In this document: one piece after another, positions 50,801 to 61,229 of the stretch
How the letters are laid out: each line of letters begins with the position of its first letter
Numbering within the stretch: position 1 is the stretch's first letter
NCBI RefSeq assembly: GCF_002999335.1
Contig: NW_020312748.1
Coordinates: 124,001 to 188,000 of the forward strand
Length of the DNA stretch: 64,000 nucleotides
Reading direction: 5' to 3'
Origin: Cyclospora cayetanensis
Lineage: Eukaryota > Apicomplexa > Conoidasida > Eucoccidiorida > Eimeriidae
The notes under the pieces: generated by a model
Database searches by the model: none
What the model was told of the DNA's origin: nothing
What the model saw: only the letters and a program-made list of their open reading frames with translations
Program-made: the position numbers and the translations under genes

Positions 50801-53800
50801 TGTCTCTCTCTTCTTTTGGCATTTTTGCATCAAGCGCTTCTCCTTGAGATTGCACGGATTGTTCTCACGCGTCTTTCTCTCTCGCTGCTGCTTCTGCTGC
50901 TATGTATGCGCCTTCCATCCAGTTCTTCAGGATGCAGTGTCGAGGAGGTTTAGGGGCCTCTTCCGCGTGTGCTCTTGTGTGCATGCGGCGCAGCCACAAG
51001 GAGACCGATCTGCGTCCCCTGCTGCTTTCTACTGTCACCCGGATGTGGTGTGAACTGCACACGAAGGATGTGCAGCAGTTTAGGAAGAGACGAGTGGAGG
51101 AGCTCCCCTCAGACGGAGATGCGATGGCAGTGGACGGGGAGGTGCCGGAGGATCTTGTCGCGGGAGGCTTGCTTGTCAGCATTGCAGGCAAGAACCGCAA
51201 TTACCCTAATGAGCTCGCAGGGTACATCCGAGACAAGGAATACATCGAGAGACTCTTGGAGCTGGTTGGAGGCTGTCCTCGGCTGCCGGAGGCGGGAGCG
51301 CTGACCGTTGATCAGATTTACGCGCAGGTAAGAATTGTCTTCGTTGCCGTCTTTTCGCAGCTCGCGTATGCCCCTAGGGTGCTCGCTGCTCCACTGGCAT
51401 TCGCTCCCTGAGAGCGCCAGACAGTCGAAACGCAAGCAGTACAAAGGGGCTTTCATGAGGTGCCGTAGAACTTCAAACAAGACGCGCACAGTCCGTAGCT
51501 AGCGGCGCGATCCGGATCGTAGTTCATCCATGTACTGCCCTGACTGGCTGACTGATCTTCACCTTTGCTCAAAGCGGCCTTCGCGTACGCACACGTAGAG
51601 CAGCGAACGAGCTTTATACGAAGCACCTAGACATCTGGAAACAGGATCTGCCTTGGCGAAGGGAAGGCACTAGCGGGGAGCGCCGCCGCCGCTGAGCTCT
51701 CTCATGCCCGCTGCTCGACGTGCTTCTCTTGTGGCGTTTGATCGCTCCGCAGGCAGGTGGTCCTCTGCTGAAGGCGGAGGTGATGCTGGTAGGAGATGAA
51801 GACTTAGCCGTTGACGTCCGTGCTCAGCGTGCCTTGTCGGATGCCTTAAGGGATCCTCGGTTGCTGCTGCCTTTGCTGCTAATTCCCGCGAAAGTGCGAG
51901 CTGAACTTCTCTATGACGCGGAGTGCAGGACCTCTATGCAGGCATTCGCTGCCGCCGTAGACGACCTGCAGAAGTATCACCTGCAGTTGCTCGAGTACCT
52001 CAGTCGCTCCTTCAGTCGGGAGACGTACAAGACGCTTCTGCCCCCTCATGAGGTTCTCTTTGCCTTCCTTAGCCCGGCTATGGCGTGGAGCTTCTTAAGG
52101 CCTGCGCTCGAAGACTTTCTTACGATTGGAGGCGCTCAAGGAAGCGGCAGCAGCGGCAGCGGAAACACTAACAACAATAGCAGCGGCAGCAGCAGCGGCA
52201 GCAGCAGCGGAAACACTAACAACAATAGCAGCGGCAGCAGCAGCGGAAACACTAACACTAACAACAATAGCAGCGGCAGCAGCAGCGGAAACACTAACAC
52301 TAACAACAATAGCAGCAGCAGCGGCGGAAATACTAACACTAACAGCAGCAGCAGCAGCGGCGGAAATACTGCTACTCAGAAGCCACCCTTGCTCGCCAGC
52401 GAGGATGCGTCTCCTCAGGTTGGTAAAGGATTGTCTGCTGGCCTTACAGTCAAACCTGCAGCAGCAGCAGCCGGAGCTTCGGGTGTTGCTGCAGATGATG
52501 GATGTTCAAGCCCGTCTAGCGGCAGTGTATCGACAGCGCTAGTGGTAGAGGCCTCTTTTACAGGTGTGTCGTGTTTTGCCGCTTCCTCCCTCGAGGGCGC
52601 CTCTAACGCGAGGCAGCAGCTGCAGCAGATTTTTCGATACGCATTGAGAGATAGAGAGCCCTTTTCCCCCTCCTATTTCCCCCCCTCTCATTTCCCTCCT
52701 ACGCGTGTGTCACGCCTTCCGTTTCTGCAGATCAGTGGAAAAGTCAAATGGTGCCGCTGCTGAAGCCGTCCGGGGTTGACTCGCGGCATCTGGACGGCCT
52801 CTCCTTGGATTTCTTGCTGCTCTTCTGGCGTCTGTCTCTAGAAGACATCATTGTGCCGAATATCCAATATGAGACATCGCTCAACAAGCTGGAAAATGCA
52901 ATTCATGAGGTACGTGTGATCGGTGGAGGAGAGGTCTTGTGAGCTGCTGCTGCGGGGAAATAGGGGCCGGCTGCCTGCACGGGCTGCCTTCTGGCAGTTG
53001 GTGACGCACATAGACGCATCGTAACTTGTTCGCTCAAACACACACGTTGCAGCAGCAGGGCCTAGCGTTGTGCTCCTGAGGGGGGTGGGTGGCAGCAGCA
53101 GGCAAGCGTTGTGTTGCGCATGTGGCTCGATGCGGACAGACGCAGCGCGCGCTCGAAGACATCGAGCGCTACCGTCGGAATCTCGGCAGCAGCAGCAGCA
53201 GCAGCAGTGGCGGGAGTCAGCCTACTGCAGCCATGGTGGCTGCGGGGGCTGCTGACTTTAGCAGAAAAGAAGAAGACGGCCTTCGCAAGAAACGAGGCAA
53301 GCTGAAACTTCAGCGCCGCGCACTCCTGCAGGAGTGGGAAGAACACAAAGCCCGCCAGGCAGCCGTGCGGTCAGCTTTGCAGGACGAGAGTCGCTCGTGG
53401 CTGTTACTGCAGCAGACAGGAAAGCAGGAGCAGCAGCAGCAGCCTTCTGCTACTTTGCAGGGAGAGGCTTGCGGCGAGTCTGACGGAGCCTCCTCGGTGC
53501 TGCCTTCAGGCCGCTGCAGCAGCGGCGGCAGCAGCAGCACAACGGAGGATAGTGTGACGCAGTCGCTTCGGGAAACATCCCAGCTGGTGAAAATTCCCTT
53601 GATCGGAAAAAGCGATACTGCGGCTATGGCGGGGACTGATGGAGGGCATGAAGCAGGTGTCTCGTCCTGTGAGGCAACAACACTAGACGGATCGATACCT
53701 CCTGCAGCTGCGGCAGCCGCTGCCGCAGCTACAGGCGATGGCAAATTCGCAAGCTCAAAGAGGGGACCATTCGCATTGCGAGCCATCATCAAGTACATGC

Positions 53801-56378
53801 TGGCGCCTCGCGTGGTGAACTCTGAAGCGGATGCTCTTTTCTGCGCGCATTTCGTCTGGCTGCTCGTCGGGTTGCGGCTGCCCCTCTTCAACTTCCTTGA
53901 CTTTATGAATATCTGGACGCGGATGCTGGTTCCGATTATCAGGTGCATCCTGAAATAGAAGGGAGGGGAAAATTGCGGGGTGGAAAACTGGGGAGGGAGA
54001 TGCGATCGAATCGAGATCCCTTGTTGCAGCGGATTTTTGCAGAGCGCAGGCGGTGTTGTGTGAGCGCGACGCGTTTAGCCGGCAGCAGCTATTAGGGACT
54101 TAATTCTTGAGGCTTAGCGAGAAGGGGGATCGGGGGGAGGGGGAAAGAATTCTCGGAGTGCGACACATGCACACACACATGCACACACACACACACACAC
54201 ACACACATCCTGCTCTCGCAAAGTTTGCCTTGCACCCCTTCGAGCACACATAGTTTGCATGCTTTTTAATTGGTTCTGCGCGTGTGGACTCTCTTCAGGA
54301 GCAGCACGGAGCGAGAGGCGCAGATGTTGGGGTTGTTTGTTGCGGAGATTCTGTCCCCTCTTCGCCGCTGGCTGCAGGACGAACAGGCTTTTGAGAAGGA
54401 GACGGCGGGAAACTGTTGCTTCGCACTGACGTACAGGTTCTCCGACAACAAGGCGAAGCACTGCCACCTTACGAAGGGCGCGAAGAAGTGGGAATCTCGC
54501 ATTTTTGACGGCTTGGTGCAGAGTGCGTGGCTGCTTTGGTCGATGTTGCCTTGGGGCACTGGGAAGCAGCGGAGGCTTGCGCGGTGCGCGGTGTGAATAA
54601 ATCGGAGCGATTATTTACGTCTTCGGAGGAAGGGGCAGACTGGGAGTTTCTGTTTTTGAGGGCACCTGCTGCTTTTCCGAGTCTGCTTGCCTTGCAGGCC
54701 TACCACATGCCTCCGCAGCGACGTCAGCGCCAGACCCTTCAAGCTGGTTGGCAGCGAAAGCGGCTGTTGTTTTCCTTTCGCGGTGTCACGACAGCTTCCC
54801 GCTCACGTACAAGCGGGGTGTCGAATTGATGCGTCGTCTGAGTGATGCTCTCACTGCAGCCCAAGTGCGTTCGTCCTTTTCTCGAGGGACAGGTTGATTT
54901 CTCTTCTTCCTCCTGCTGTCGGGTCGGTGTTCTTTGTATTGATTTTGCTCTTGCCCTCAGGAGAGATGGCTCTGCATGCGTGGGGGGTGGGATCGTTCGG
55001 TTGGCTGTTGGTCAGTGGCGTGCTCTGAAATTCGAGAGATGCGTTTTTGGCAGTTGGTGCTTTGATGTGCTATTCGCTGGAACCGTAGGGAGGGCGGGGG
55101 GATGGTTGGGGTGGGAAGGCGTACGCGTTGATGCCTAGTGCTCTTCCTGATGGCCTTTGCCTCGTGGGTCTGTATTGTGGATGGCATTCTTTCGAAGCGA
55201 GAAGCGGGCAAAAGGCGGAGCTGCTGCTGCTGTCTGTTGTCTGCGTGGGGGGATGCTGCAGGCCTGGAACTGGAAGGATGTCTCTTTGTCAGCGGGTAGC
55301 ATCATGAAGGTGCTGGCTAAGCACCAGAGGGAGGGCTGCTGGCTAGACCCTCTGCCTGCTGCCGCAATCGCAACTTCCGCAGGAGGGCAAGCGGATGAAA
55401 AAGCAAAGAGTCCTGTTGGCATGCAGCAAAGGGCAGCAACGCCGTCAAAAGATGCATCCCCAACCCCGCAACAGCAGCACGCCAGCAGCAGTAACAGCAG
55501 TAGCAGCGGCAGCAAGACATCTGAGATGCCAAATCTACAGCAAACCGCCGCAAGTGCATCTTCGCCCTTCAGCACGAAGCCTTCAAGGGCGAAGAATGCG
55601 CTTGCGAGCGTCGCTAGCGAGGGAGGGCCCCAGACGAAGCGTGTGAGTAAAATGGGAGGGGTGGGCGGGGGGGGGGGGGTTGGTTAAAAGAGAGTTCTTA
55701 CACGGTTACAAGGCAGTTTTGTAGACAGGGGGGGATGAGGGGGCAACTGCGCGCCGCTCCACAGACAGCGGGAGAAAGACCTGTGGAGAGAAAGGGGTGA
55801 AGCCATGCAGCCTTCCGGAGTTGCGTGGCGAGGTGTTTTGGGAGGACTGCCCACAGAGGTGTCTCGATAAGGGATCGTCGAAGAAAGGGGGGGGTTGCCT
55901 GCGTCGATTGAGAGTCGTGTGTCTTGGGACGTCTTGTTTGTGTGTCTGTCTCTCTGGGGGTGTTGTTTGTCTTAGTCCAAGACGGAGGCTGCGGAAGGGG
56001 GGAGTCGTCCTACAGCCTCAGCGCCCTCCGCTGCAGCAACAGCAGCAGCAGCAGCAGCAGCGGCAGCTACGCCTGCAGCGGCAGTAGCGGCAGCAGCATC
56101 GGGGACGGGGGTGACTGGTGGCAGCAGTACGAAGCCAATGGCGCGTCCTGCTGCTGCAGCACCCTCCGCTGCTGCTGCTGCACCCTCCGCTGCTGCGGCT
56201 GCACCCTCCGCTGCTGCTGCTGCACCTGCTGCAGCAGCAGCATCTGCTGCTTCCACGACACTGCCTGTACGGCGAAGTCCTCTGGGGCCTGAGGCGGTTT
56301 CCATAATGAAGGCGCGGATGGCTGGCCTCCCCACCCCCGTATTACTTCCCCAGACACCTCAGGGGGACGTGAGGCCCC

Positions 56379-56437
<59 letters not shown>

Positions 56438-56626
56438 GTCCGCAGCACCGTACCGACGTCTGCACCGAGCAAGGCGGATGCAGCACCAGGAGGGCTGAGT
56501 AGCAGCAGCACAGGCAGCAGACTCAGCGGCAGCGGTGCCTCTCCGAGGCAGCTGCGAGCATCAGAGAGCTCAACTGGGGAAGGGCGTGGGGGTGGCTTTG
56601 TGGGGGGCCATGCCGCAGCAGCCGCT

Positions 56627-56657
<31 letters not shown>

Positions 56658-57989
56658 CAAAGGCTGATGGTGCTGTCGCACGGGGCCGCCATGAAGGTGG
56701 TAGCAGCCTTAAGGTTGCTGAGCACCACGTGTCTACGCGTCAACTGGACGGCAGCAGCAGCAGCTATAGCAGCAGCAGCAGGAGCACTGCTGCTGGCGTA
56801 GGGATTACCAGTTCGAACAATGCAGTGCCGTCCGTGACTTGCGGCAGCAGCAGCAGCAGCGCAAGGGCTCATGCGAATGACGGGAGTCACTCCTCAAGGG
56901 TGCGAAGTGGAATGCCTAGCAGTAGTGGCAGCGTCCGAGAAGGCTCCAGCAGCAGCAGCAGCAGGCAGCAGCAGCAGCACGGCAGCGGGGGCAGCAGCCG
57001 AGACGGGGATGGACGCTCGTCTAGCAGCAGCAGCAGCAGCAGCAAACAATCAGCAACCCGAAGCAGCCATAGCAGCGGGAGCTCGCGTGGCAGTGGAACC
57101 AATGCTAGTGGTAGCAGCAGTAGCAGTGGCAGCAGCAGCAGCAGTAGCAGTGGCAGCAGCAGCAGCAGTAGCAGTGGCAGCAGCAGCAGCAGTAGCAGTA
57201 GCAGCAGCAGCAGCAGCAAAGACACCAACAGGCCACGCATGCATACGTCGTCAGCTTCCAGGAGTACTAGCGGTGTGTCTAAGACGCGCGTTGCTCCCAA
57301 GGCGCCTCCTCCGATCATAGCTCCTCGTGGCATCAGCAGCAGCAAGCCGCTTGCCGGCACTGCAGAGGCCGCTTTAGTGCCGTCGCATGCGCATTCTCAC
57401 GCTCCATCAGCGGCGACTCATGGAAGCAGCAGCAGCAACAGCAGCAGCAGTGGAGGCCTTCCCGCCTTCAATGCCTCTGGCCCTGCCTCGACGAGTCGCT
57501 CCCTTGTAGGACGTTTCTCCGTTGGGAGTCGCTTTTGCACACATCGTTCGATCGGCAGCCTTGAGTGCAGAGGGATATATATTTTACTAGAGGGTGTTTG
57601 TCGTGTTGCTGCTCCGGCAGGTGTTTCTTTGTGCGAAGGGGGATGTGCGGTCTTGCCTGCCTTGTTGTCTCTCTGCCTGCGTGCAGGGGGCCGTCGAGGG
57701 GTCTTCGGGGAGCAGCAGTTCGAGTGGCTGGCATACCAAGAGAGAAGGAGATCCTCAAGAGGGTGAAGATGAAAGAAAAAGGCCGCGCACCGTTACTGCA
57801 GACGCGCACAGCAGTCGACTATCGGGTTCTCGTAGTAAGGCCAGAAGGCCTAGTACTGTCACTCCACCTCCGCCTCCGCCTCCTCCACCTTCAGGAGGTC
57901 TTTCTGCAGCTGTAGATAGCAGCAGTGCCCCGCAGCCGCGCAACGCTCTGTTTGCTCAGCATGGCGAGCAGAGACATGGCAGGAGTTAG
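43134..57989 (+). CDS. THO complex subunit 2 (THOC2/Tho2) homologue, about 23 exons
   Basis: Scaffold of the THO complex, which couples transcription to mRNP packaging and export in the nucleus. The product is about 2,900 aa. Exons by eye: 43134-~43400, 43530-~43650, 43909-44833, 45305-45576, 45939-46253, 46497-46606, 46848-47119, 47223-47541, 47870-48046, 48654-49152, 49348-49506, 49582-49749, 50039-50230, 50522-50697, 50931-51327, 51753-52563, 52731-52909, 53140-53942, 54299-54522, 54698-54864, ~55198-55642, 55976-57505, 57687-57989. From exon 3 to 54864 all phases agree. Family landmarks appear in Tho2 order: LEELYPYLMPTD, LLWSVLKELPPHRRYRMYD, AGGPLLKAE, LDFLLLFWRLSLEDIIVPNIQY, VVNSEADALFCAHFVWLL and SSTEREAQMLGLFVAEIL. 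The conserved core is broken by Ser, Ala, Gln and Gly-Asn-Thr tracts from CAG-like repeats. Exons 1-2 and the start of the ~55198 exon are uncertain. Identification rests on remembered family patterns, with no alignment. Confidence 0.85.
47810..47855 (+). repeat. (CTG)n tract in a THOC2 intron
   Basis: About fifteen CTG units lie in the intron ending about 14 bases before the CACAG acceptor of the exon at 47870. The tract therefore takes the place of the polypyrimidine region. It is not translated in the model. Confidence 0.85.
50250..50405 (+). repeat. About 36-bp minisatellite in a THOC2 intron
   Basis: Four tandem, increasingly diverged copies of a unit of about 36 bases built on GCAGAGACAGGGGCAAGG followed by TTTGCTGCTGATGGGTGCT. 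They lie in the intron between the exons at 50039-50230 and 50522-50697. Confidence 0.85.
50769..50814 (+). repeat. (TC/TG)n pyrimidine-rich microsatellite
   Basis: An imperfect TCTCTG/TCTC run lies in the intron upstream of the THOC2 exon that begins at 50931. It is too far from the acceptor to be its pyrimidine tract. Confidence 0.8.
52138..52372 (+). repeat. Coding minisatellite: Gly-Ser-Asn-Thr repeats in THOC2
   Basis: About six or seven imperfect units combine AGC-rich segments with (GGAAACACTAAC)-like segments. They are translated in frame as Gly-Ser-Ser-Ser-Gly-Asn-Thr-Asn-Thr-Asn-Asn-Asn-type blocks. They sit inside the exon that starts with AGGPLLKAE, after conserved helical sequence. 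Confidence 0.9.
53140..54864 (+). other. THOC2 C-terminal conserved domain (exons 18-20)
   Basis: Exon 53140-53942 starts with a charged coiled stretch (LRKKRGKLKLQRRALLQEWE). After a Ser/Gln insert it has FALRAIIKYMLAPRVVNSEADALFCAHF, the hallmark Tho2 block with the pattern PR-x-x-x-S-x-x-DA-x-x-CA-x-FV. Exon 54299-54522 supplies SSTEREAQMLGLFVAEILSPLRRW and a KKWE motif. Exon 54698-54864 supplies AAKAAVVFLSRCHDSFPLTY, matching the family's I-V-L-x-K-I...F-P segment. The donor at 54523 (GTGCGT) resolves what first looked like a frameshift. Confidence 0.8.
54168..54208 (+). repeat. (CA)n microsatellite in a THOC2 intron
   Basis: A nearly perfect CA run with two CATGCA interruptions at its left end lies about 90 bases before the acceptor of the exon at 54299. 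Confidence 0.9.
55198..57989 (+). other. THOC2 disordered tail built from CAG-type repeats
   Basis: After a short conserved-looking start (GGMLQAWNWKDVSLSAGSI), the protein becomes Ala-, Ser- and finally Pro-rich. Exon 55976-57505 encodes Ala-Pro-Ser-Ala5-type repeats and long Ser runs from AGC tracts. The last exon has KRPRTVTAD, Arg/Ser stretches and a Pro9 run, and ends at TAG 57987-57989. Animal THOC2 also ends in a long, charged, disordered tail, so position and disorder are conserved even though the sequence is not. The acceptor for the exon beginning at about 55198 is weak and unresolved. Confidence 0.6.
56384..56431 (+). repeat. (AGC)n tract coding poly-Ser in THOC2
   Basis: About sixteen AGC units are read as an uninterrupted serine run in the exon 55976-57505. 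Several shorter AGC or GCT tracts follow to about 57220, again mostly serine. Just upstream (56145-56245), a 27-30 base unit gives Ala-Pro-Ser-Ala repeats. Confidence 0.9.
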
Positions 57990-58365
57990 TGCTGTTGGTA
58001 CTTTTGGGTGCCTTGGGCAAGGCGATCGATAGGGCCATCCATGTCTTGCGGTCAGAACTGTGTTGCGTTGCGTGTGAGAGAAGAGTATGTGTCGTAAAGT
58101 GTATACGCCCCTGTTTTCTTAACGTTGCACATCTCTACGACTCTGCGCTTGAGGCGCTGAACCACGAAGCTAATCGGGTGCGCTGCAGCCGTCGGTCATA
58201 GGGTGCTTGTGTCTTGGGGAGCAGCACACGGCTTCTACGAAAGAAGACGCATTTTTTTCGCAGGGTTGGGTGGTTTGAGGGGGTGGGAAGCTTCTCTCTG
58301 GGGTCCTAAGATACGCTAGGAGGCTGAATGGGGAGCTTCGTGCACACTTGAATCGCAAACGAGGA
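57990..58365. other. Short convergent intergenic region
   Basis: About 376 bases separate the TAG of THOC2 (plus) from the stop of the coiled-coil gene (minus). The two 3' untranslated regions must lie within it or overlap. No polyadenylation signal stands out. Confidence 0.4.
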
Positions 58366-61229
58366 TTACAGTACCTTTACACTCGAGTCAGGCAGGCGCA
58401 GCCAGAGGGCTGAAGTGGCTACTGCGACAAAGAATATGAGGGAGCACGTGCTTTCCAGCGAGGCTCCAAGGAGCAGATATGGGGAAAAAGAGGGGCACTG
58501 GACAGAGGTACTCTCAGGAGGGCTAGTAAGGCTTCTTTGCGGCAACCCCCGAGCCACTAAACGCCACAAAGCTCCTACGGTATCCCTAAAGGAAATCGAG
58601 AAAGAAGGTAGCCAGCGTCCACGGGCTGTTGTTGCGGCTGCCGGAGAGTGGCATTGAGGAGCCGCAGCGAGGGGGCTGGTGGGAGTGGATTTCTCTCCTT
58701 GCAGCGCCATGTTCTTGCGCAGTCTTGTTACTTGCAAGAGGCTTGCGTGCCCAACGCCGTGAGCTTCGAGCTCTTCCAACGAGACGGGAGACATCGCCAC
58801 GATCTGCAGCACATGCTGGAGGGCCCCTGCTGAGAGGGCCTCCTTAGACGGCGCGTCTTTATCTGGAGGCTTGGAGGGTGACGGCGACTGCGGTGATACT
58901 TCCGCAGTTGCCGCCAGCTCCTCGAAGAGAGAAAGTGCGCTCTGCTGACACTCGTCTCTGGGGAGGTCTCCGCCACGTTCAGGATTCACAAGGCTAGATG
59001 TACGGGAGAGGGTAGTCTCACTCGGTTTGCTGGCTGCTGAGCGAAGGATGCGAATGCTGTGCCACTCCGAGGCAGCCGATGGGGTCTCTCCCGAGCAGAA
59101 GCTACGCAAGGCAGGCAGGGGTCTCTGCTGCCTTTGCGAGAGCGAGGCTCTCAGGCTATGCCTTAGAGCGGACGGCCTCATGCTGTTGAAGCTATGGTGA
59201 GAGGTAGGAGGGCCCTTAGTAGCGCGCAATGCCTCGCTGTTCGCCTTACGAAGAGCGTCACAGGAAGCGAGGGCCACACACGGGCTGCCCCGAAAACTGA
59301 AGTCAGCTGTGCTTGAAGAACTAAAGGAACTCACACGGCTCAGGTTGTCTTGAGAAAGCATTGTGTGCCGCAACAGGCGTCCTGGCTCCGGCGAAGAGCG
59401 ACTTGGCTCCAATGGATGCGCCTGCAGCGTACAGTTGCGCAGCCGCAGTCGCACAGAGCACAGAACTCGCAAGGAGACACATTTCTATCGCGCGCGAACT
59501 TGATGGGATGCCCTTCTGCCTCCTCAGGTTCTCGCGCTCTGACTGGGGTAGCGCATGAGTATCGACGACACCGACGTACTCCCCGGGGAGAAGCACGCTC
59601 GAGCGCAAGGGTCCTCTTCGTCTGGGCAAGCTGTGGCACGAACGCACATCCACCATGTATCGCTGCTTCTCGAGGGTATCGTCTTTTAGCTCTTGATTTC
59701 TTGGCTTCTTACCCTTCCCTATGCGGCGATGTGTGCGCTGCTTCTCTCTGAGGTGTCCGTGAAGAGCTCTAAAAATAGGCACCCATAAATATATAGCCCA
59801 CCTCGTCTGCTGTCGCACGAAGCCTTTGCTTGAGAGCGGCGACTGTCTCTGTACTCTGTTGCAATTGCGCCTCCTGACTCTTATGGAGGGCCTCTAGGGA
59901 GTCGAACCCACGACGGAGAGTATCCATGTCGAATTGCAGGCGAGCCACCTGCCCCTGGCATGCAAAAAACTTTGTCTGATAGTTCTGCGACACCACGCAT
60001 CACACAAGAAGGGAGGCGTTCACGCTGAACTGCCACTTCTCGTTTCAAAAAGGCGAAAAGCTGTGAGGAGGCAGGGTCACCCCCCTCCACTGTCTCCCGT
60101 TCGAATTCCCCCGCGGGAAGAAAAAGCATCCTTGCTGCTGACCTTGTACTTTGCAAGTTGCTGAAGCTGTGCCTCACTGTTGAAACACTTCTGTTTCGCG
60201 GCATTCAGCTCCTCTGATAACCCTTGGCTTTCTGCCAACTGCGCATAGCCTCAACCACCCACATTGACAAGCACACACCCCCTCTATTGAAGCTCATGCG
60301 CAGAACAAGTTCGAGGCTTAGACCCCACTGCAGCACCAAAAGGAACGCCTCTGAGGGCGCTTTCTTTTGGAGTGCCGACTGCTGCTGACAGGCAAGGAAG
60401 CCCTCCTGACCAGTCGGTCGTTTTCTTCCAAGGCGCAATGCAGCTGTTTCTTCTGTCGCGTGGCTGTGAATCGCCATCTGCGGCACTGTGCGCAGCACAC
60501 GAATTTCTCCGCAACACCCAGTTTGCATCTCGATGCATCCCATCTTTGGGTGCCCTTAGAAGGACGCAAAATCTCGCCTCGCAACTTACTTACCTCAGTG
60601 GCGGCTAGCGCGGCTGTCTCTGTAATAGCATCGAGAGACTCCGAGAGGCGTTGTAGCACCCTGTGAGTCTGCAGGCCGGGGGCCCCCCCTGCGCCCTCGT
60701 GCCTGAGGCTTCGCGGGGACGCAGGGGGTGAGCACCATCGAGCCTTTAGATCCTCTGCAAGCGGAGCATTCCCCACCAAGCTGCGAGTGCGTAGCGCTAG
60801 TCTCCTCAGTTTGGCTGTTAGCATGTCAGCTGTGGAGGTCTCACGACTCGCGTTGCATTCAGAATCGGAGGCAGCCGAAGGCGCACTATTCTTCGGAGAT
60901 TGCCGCCCAGAGCATTTGTCCTCTGATGTTTGAAGCGTTTCGCTTTCTACCCCAGAGCTGTCCTCTGAAGGGAGCCACCCTGGGGAGTTTTCCCGCGATG
61001 CTGCTCCCTCTCTGCGTTCCTCGGAAACGTCCTCATCCATGGTGGAGGGCCCCCCACCTGCTGCGCCGTTGAGACCATTCGAGGCCCCATGGCGACGAGG
61101 AAAGACCCTGCCGAGGCCCCTCCTGCGGAGGCTGTGAGGCTGCGCTTCCTGCGTGGCTGCAGGGAAGAGCCCACCACGGAATTTCTCCCCCACGGGGGGA
61201 GCGTCATCTTCTGCTGAAGACGCAGTCAT
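58366..61229 (-). CDS. Coiled-coil protein with C-terminal membrane anchor, seven exons
   Basis: Model, all junctions phase 0: 61229-60594, 60485-60411, 60381-60337, 60238-60143, 59984-59802, 59743-59654, 59421-58366. The product is 726 aa. The first 200 residues are acidic, Ser-rich and probably disordered. Residues about 190-380 form coiled coil (ALEENDRLQSALQKK, LSEELNAAKQKCFNSEAQLQQL, QVARLQFDMDTLRRGFDSLE, TVAALKQRLRA) carried by five small exons. A Ser/Arg/Pro-rich region follows, and the last 26 residues hold a hydrophobic helix (CSLIFFVAVATSALWL) followed by a short tail. This is the architecture of tail-anchored tethers such as golgins, but no golgin-specific motif is seen. The 29-nt intron between the second and third exons is unusually short, but it keeps both frame and heptads. 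The protein converges on THOC2. The start could lie further upstream. Confidence 0.75.

Larger units (their letters stand above)
47870..52909 (+). other. THOC2 central helical core (exons 9-17)
   Basis: Order of landmarks: LPKLELLASLLDFNAFESAEQLL (47870 exon), LLHASLAFSPRLLLGVLSICKEF (48654 exon), LLWSVLKELPPHRRYRMYDRV (49582 exon), then the basic segment ALNYEIARIKLRKLLKRLTS (50039 exon). Next are QTLTEATRRVSSVAADVLA (50522 exon), ELAGYIRDKEYIERLLELVGG (50931 exon), AGGPLLKAEVMLVGDEDL with a following helical block (51753 exon), and LSLDFLLLFWRLSLEDIIVP (52731 exon). These follow the Tho2 family order through the mid-domain. The 51753 exon also carries an in-frame minisatellite. Confidence 0.8.

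Noticed and set aside
54520..54600. Apparent frameshift in THOC2 between two overlapping readings
   Set aside because: A GTGCGT donor at 54,523 in phase 1 joins cleanly to the exon at 54,698 and restores the family's next conserved segment, so no frameshift is needed.
56359..57360. Minus-strand poly-Leu and poly-Ala reading frames opposite the THOC2 tail
   Set aside because: These are shadows of AGC repeats on the other strand and have no independent coding evidence.
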